Source: Paramecium tetraurelia
Taxonomy: Eukaryota; Ciliophora; Oligohymenophorea; Peniculida; Parameciidae
Reading direction: 5' to 3'
NCBI RefSeq assembly: GCF_000165425.1
Contig: NW_001799089.1
Span: 253,496 to 317,495 of the forward strand
DNA: 64,000 nucleotides
In this document: one piece after another, positions 61,174 to 64,000 of the stretch
How the letters are laid out: each line of letters opens with the position of its first letter
Position numbering within the stretch: the stretch's first letter is position 1
The notes under the pieces: model-generated
The model's input: the letters and a program-made list of their open reading frames with translations, nothing else
What the model was told of the DNA's origin: nothing
The model's database searches: none
Position numbers and translations under genes: made by a program

Positions 61174-62150
61174 ATGTAAAATAATAATTGTTTGTTTTGC
61201 GAAAAACAAAGAATAGAAGGGACCATCCATTATCCCACTCTATTACAGACAGTACCAATCTAATTTATAAAGGCACTTTACTTGAAATATAATTCTCAAG
61301 ATGAAATGTCAATCGATGATCTGATTAAACATGCCCATAAGAAATGGGTTATAGATTTCTATGAGAAATCATAAGAAATATAGGATTAAGAGTTTCTTAA
61401 GAAATACTATGACAGAGAACATGGGATCGTTCCTAAACTAATTGATTTAACTGAATACTACAAATATAGTTTAGATACACCTAATCTATTTATGCTCCCA
61501 TTGTTTAAGCTAATAAAAAACTACAATAAATTAAGAAAGTATCATCTTCAATATTTAGAGAGTATCATTACACAAAAATCAAATACAAATTAAAAATATT
61601 GGTGCCTCAAAATGGCATTAAGGTTGATAAAAAATATACTCAATTATTGCAATTGACGATGAGCAACCAAGAAGATGAATAGTAATCTTTGATTTCACTC
61701 TTAAATAAATTCTAACCATAATAAATAGCTATCCCTAAATAACTAAAATCATATACTCAATAATCATGTATATAGACTACTAAGTTGCATACGAAACCCC
61801 TGATTAAAAAGAGTGAATAAGCAAGCTACAAACTTAAGTCAATTGTAAATGGGGATATAGTGTAACAACAACCTTAATTATTGTCTCAATAATAATAATA
61901 TTAATTATAAAGGAGAACATAATCAAAATCTCATTCGAATATTAAATTTCATACACTTCAAAGTGTAAATAACAATTCAAAAAAACAGAGTATTGCTTAC
62001 AATAAATCAAATCTGTAACCCATTAAAACTCTGGGACAAAGCAAAATAGGATCTCAAGCGGATATAATCAGCAATATTTAAATATAGAACACCAATTCTA
62101 TAGGTAAAACCAGATCAAGAAGAAAATTAATTTAATTATTTTATAAATGA
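61174..62150 (+). CDS. Hypothetical protein, ~318 aa
   Basis: ATG 61174 opens MQNNCLFCEKQRIEGTIHYP. The first 140 residues form a globular helical domain: PIQFIKALYLKYNSQDEM, FLKKYYDREHGIVPKLIDL, TEYYKYSLDTPNLFMLPLF. A 20-nt TAG intron (in NKLRK|EYHYTKIKYKL) restores frame. The C-terminal half is Gln/Ser/Lys-rich and disordered. Ends LIQLFYK, TGA 62148-62150, overlapping the next start. No family recognised with confidence. Confidence 0.55.
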
Positions 62151-62798
62151 TTATATTATTTGCATAATTTTTACTTTCAGTTTAAGCAATTTACATCTTA
62201 CACACCAAAGGAATTTCAATAAGTCAATTAGATTATTTTGTAATTGAGTTGAATCAAATTGATTATAAAGTGAAGTCACAAATTGCACATAATGGATCAT
62301 TTACAATATCCAAACTTTATTAGGATTCTGCTTTATTTGATATATTCATCCTAGATTAACCTGGTTATACTTGTTATTTATAAGCCTATTACAATAGTTC
62401 TTGGGAAACAGAATGTTTTTTCTTGTTTAATTAGAGTTAAACAAGTCTCAATAATTTTGAATATGAGCAAAAGTATATAGTAGCAGATGCACAACGATAT
62501 TTGGTTATAGATAACACTCCATTCCCTCAAAATGGAGCTTATTTTGCTGATAGATTGTATTTGCAATTGGATTATATATAATTGATCTAACCAATACCTA
62601 CCTATTATCAAGTTACCATAAAAAGTATATTATGCCATAAAAAAAATAGTAACAATTGTATTTGTAGGAGTGTTAATTTGTTTTAGTATTTGGTGTTTGA
62701 TATTGAGTTTAAAGTATAGAAAAGAAACAAAACACAAGGAATCCATAGAAAGGAATAAATTAAATAATACCTTATCACCCTTAAAGTAATATAAATGA
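62147..62798 (+). CDS. Type I single-pass membrane protein, ~208 aa
   Basis: ATG 62147 overlaps the previous stop (ATGA). Signal peptide MIILFAQFLLSVQAIYI, then a lumenal domain with Cys and Asn-glycosylation-type sites (YYNSSWETECFFLF; LVIDNTPFPQNGAYFADRLY). A 25-nt TAG intron joins TIK to ITIVFVGVLICFSIW, the membrane helix, followed by a short basic tail KYRKETKHKESIERNK. No later Met precedes the signal peptide, supporting this start. Function unknown. Confidence 0.6.
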
Positions 62799-63177
62799 TT
62801 TATCGAATTCAAAATATATTGCATCTCTTTATTTTTAATTATATTATAAATTTCATACGTCACCATTTATTTGTATAAATCAGTTATGAAATATCAAATT
62901 ACATACATTTTGGAAATGGATGATTAGTTTTATATACAAACCAAATAGCAATTTGAAAATCTCTTAGTTTACAAAGGTGGATGTGTTTCAAATTATATTC
63001 TAAGTTAAAATAAACAAATAAGAAATTAATGATTTTTAATCTTTATTGATTTTAAAGAGAAACAAGTTACAGTTTAATATTGTGCTCTTGTACAAGAGAA
63101 AATTATTAATTAATTCTACAAAGATTTATCACTAAAATAATAATGTATATTGATATTTAATATATAAAATTAAAGTT
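62799..63177. other. Intergenic region, ~380 bp
   Basis: AT-rich promoter region of the following kinase gene. No supported ORF. Confidence 0.5.
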
Positions 63178-64000
63178 ATGGGTTGTTTATAACCAAAAAA
63201 GCTAAATAGGATAGTGGCAATGCAAACAACCAATAAAGATCTCGTATTCACATCTACCGCGGATATTCACAAACTTTATTCTTTTGGTAAAGTATTAGGG
63301 ATAGGTGCTTTTGGTAAGGTATTGGTTGCCAAAATGAGAAACAACAATTCGAAACAATATGCAATTAAAATGATCGACAAGCGGAAAGTAAGAGGGAGAG
63401 AAGCAATGTTGGCAAATGAGATCTACGTCCTTCAGAAGTTAGATCATCCCAATATAATTAAATTTTATGAAGTTTATCAAAATGAACTTTACTTTTACAT
63501 AATTATGGATTATTGTGAAGGTGGAGAATTGGTAGAACGGATATAAAAAAGTCAAAAAAATCTTAGTGAAGGTCAGGTGCAGAACATTATATTTAAAGTA
63601 AATATTGAAAGTAAACCGAGATCTGTTCAGCAATCATGTATATCCATGAATAGGGCATCATCCATCGAGATATCAAACCTGAGAATATTTTGTTTTCGAC
63701 CAAAGATCCAAATGCAGAACCTAAATTAATAGATTTTGGATTGGCTATAAAATTTGACTCTAGCAATCTTAAGTATGCGAAAATTCAATTATTTAGACAA
63801 TTAAAAGCAGCTGTAGGCACTCCTTTGTATTTGGCACCTGAAGTTATCGAAGGCAAGTATAATGAAAAGTGCGATGTTTGGAGTCTTGGCATTTTACTCT
63901 TTCATCTATTGTGTGGCTATCCACCCTTTTATGGAAAAAATAGAACGGATCTTTATGAAAATATCTAATATCAAAATGTAAAGGTTTTGCTCTCTAATTT
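63178..64000 (+). CDS. Calcium-dependent-type (CDPK/CAMK) protein kinase, 3' end outside window
   Basis: Opens MGCLQPKKLNRIV, an acylation-type start used by CDPKs. Kinase domain: FGKVLGIGAFGKVLVA, YAIKMIDKRKVRGREAM, HPNIIKFYEVYQNELYFYI, IIHRDIKPENILF, LIDFGLAIKF, AAVGTPLYLAPEVI and VWSLGILLFHLLCGYPPFYG. A 23-nt intron ending GAG (63598-63620) joins IIFK to ICSAIMYIHEQG exactly as the kinase fold requires; a 24-nt in-frame TAG intron is likely near 63775-63798. The EF-hand domain that would prove a CDPK lies beyond the window, so CAMK-type is the safe call. Confidence 0.85.

Noticed and set aside
61153-61330. Minus-strand frame extending the small membrane protein upstream (IRLVLSVIEWDNGW)
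   Set aside because: The plus strand carries a longer coherent protein from ATG 61174 across the same bases.

Overview
The window reads as macronuclear DNA of a ciliate using genetic code 6 (TAA and TAG = Gln, TGA the only stop), most likely Paramecium. Long protein families run intact only when TAA/TAG are read as Gln. The DNA is AT-rich, intergenic gaps are often under 150 bp, and genes are cut by introns of about 17-35 nt starting GTA and mostly ending TAG. Reading with the standard code breaks nearly every gene, so the coordinates here come from code-6 translation with introns removed by hand. There is one assembly gap of 150 N (2025-2174). No rRNA, tRNA, CRISPR, integrated virus or transposon was recognised.

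Layout. 1-6.3 kb: HTH-like fragment, conserved unknown gene, ribosomal protein eS8, AGC kinase, small unknowns. 6.7-14.8 kb: Gln-rich protein, secreted beta/gamma-crystallin multidomain protein, XLF-like end-joining factor, RNase P/MRP subunit POP1. 14.8-29.5 kb: a minus-strand-rich membrane and signalling block (P4-ATPase flippase, wolframin-like protein, LMBR1-domain protein, MORN protein, glutaminyl cyclase, cGMP-dependent kinase, OPA3-like, ABHD17-like hydrolase). 29.5-31 kb is sparse. 31-44.4 kb: Hook-like protein, EF-hand-like protein, SLC49-like transporter, EMC5, eEF1B-gamma, SLC33-like transporter, syntaxin, AMPK/SNF1-like kinase. 44.4-52.6 kb: ciliate proteins of unknown function. 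52.9-64 kb: degenerate RAD51-like protein, MORN protein, RAP1-like protein, prohibitin 2, XRN2-type exonuclease, a divergent small-gene pair, and a CDPK-like kinase cut by the window end.

The genes are mostly unrelated housekeeping and signalling functions with no operon logic. Points of interest are: (i) at least 18 introns whose removal restores conserved frames but which end in AAG, CAG or GAG rather than TAG; (ii) candidate ciliate XLF, RAP1 and Walker-A-less RAD51-like proteins; (iii) a gene pair overlapping by ATGA and a divergent pair only 20 bp apart; (iv) a few residual one-base frame slips in two genes, best explained by sequence error but worth checking.
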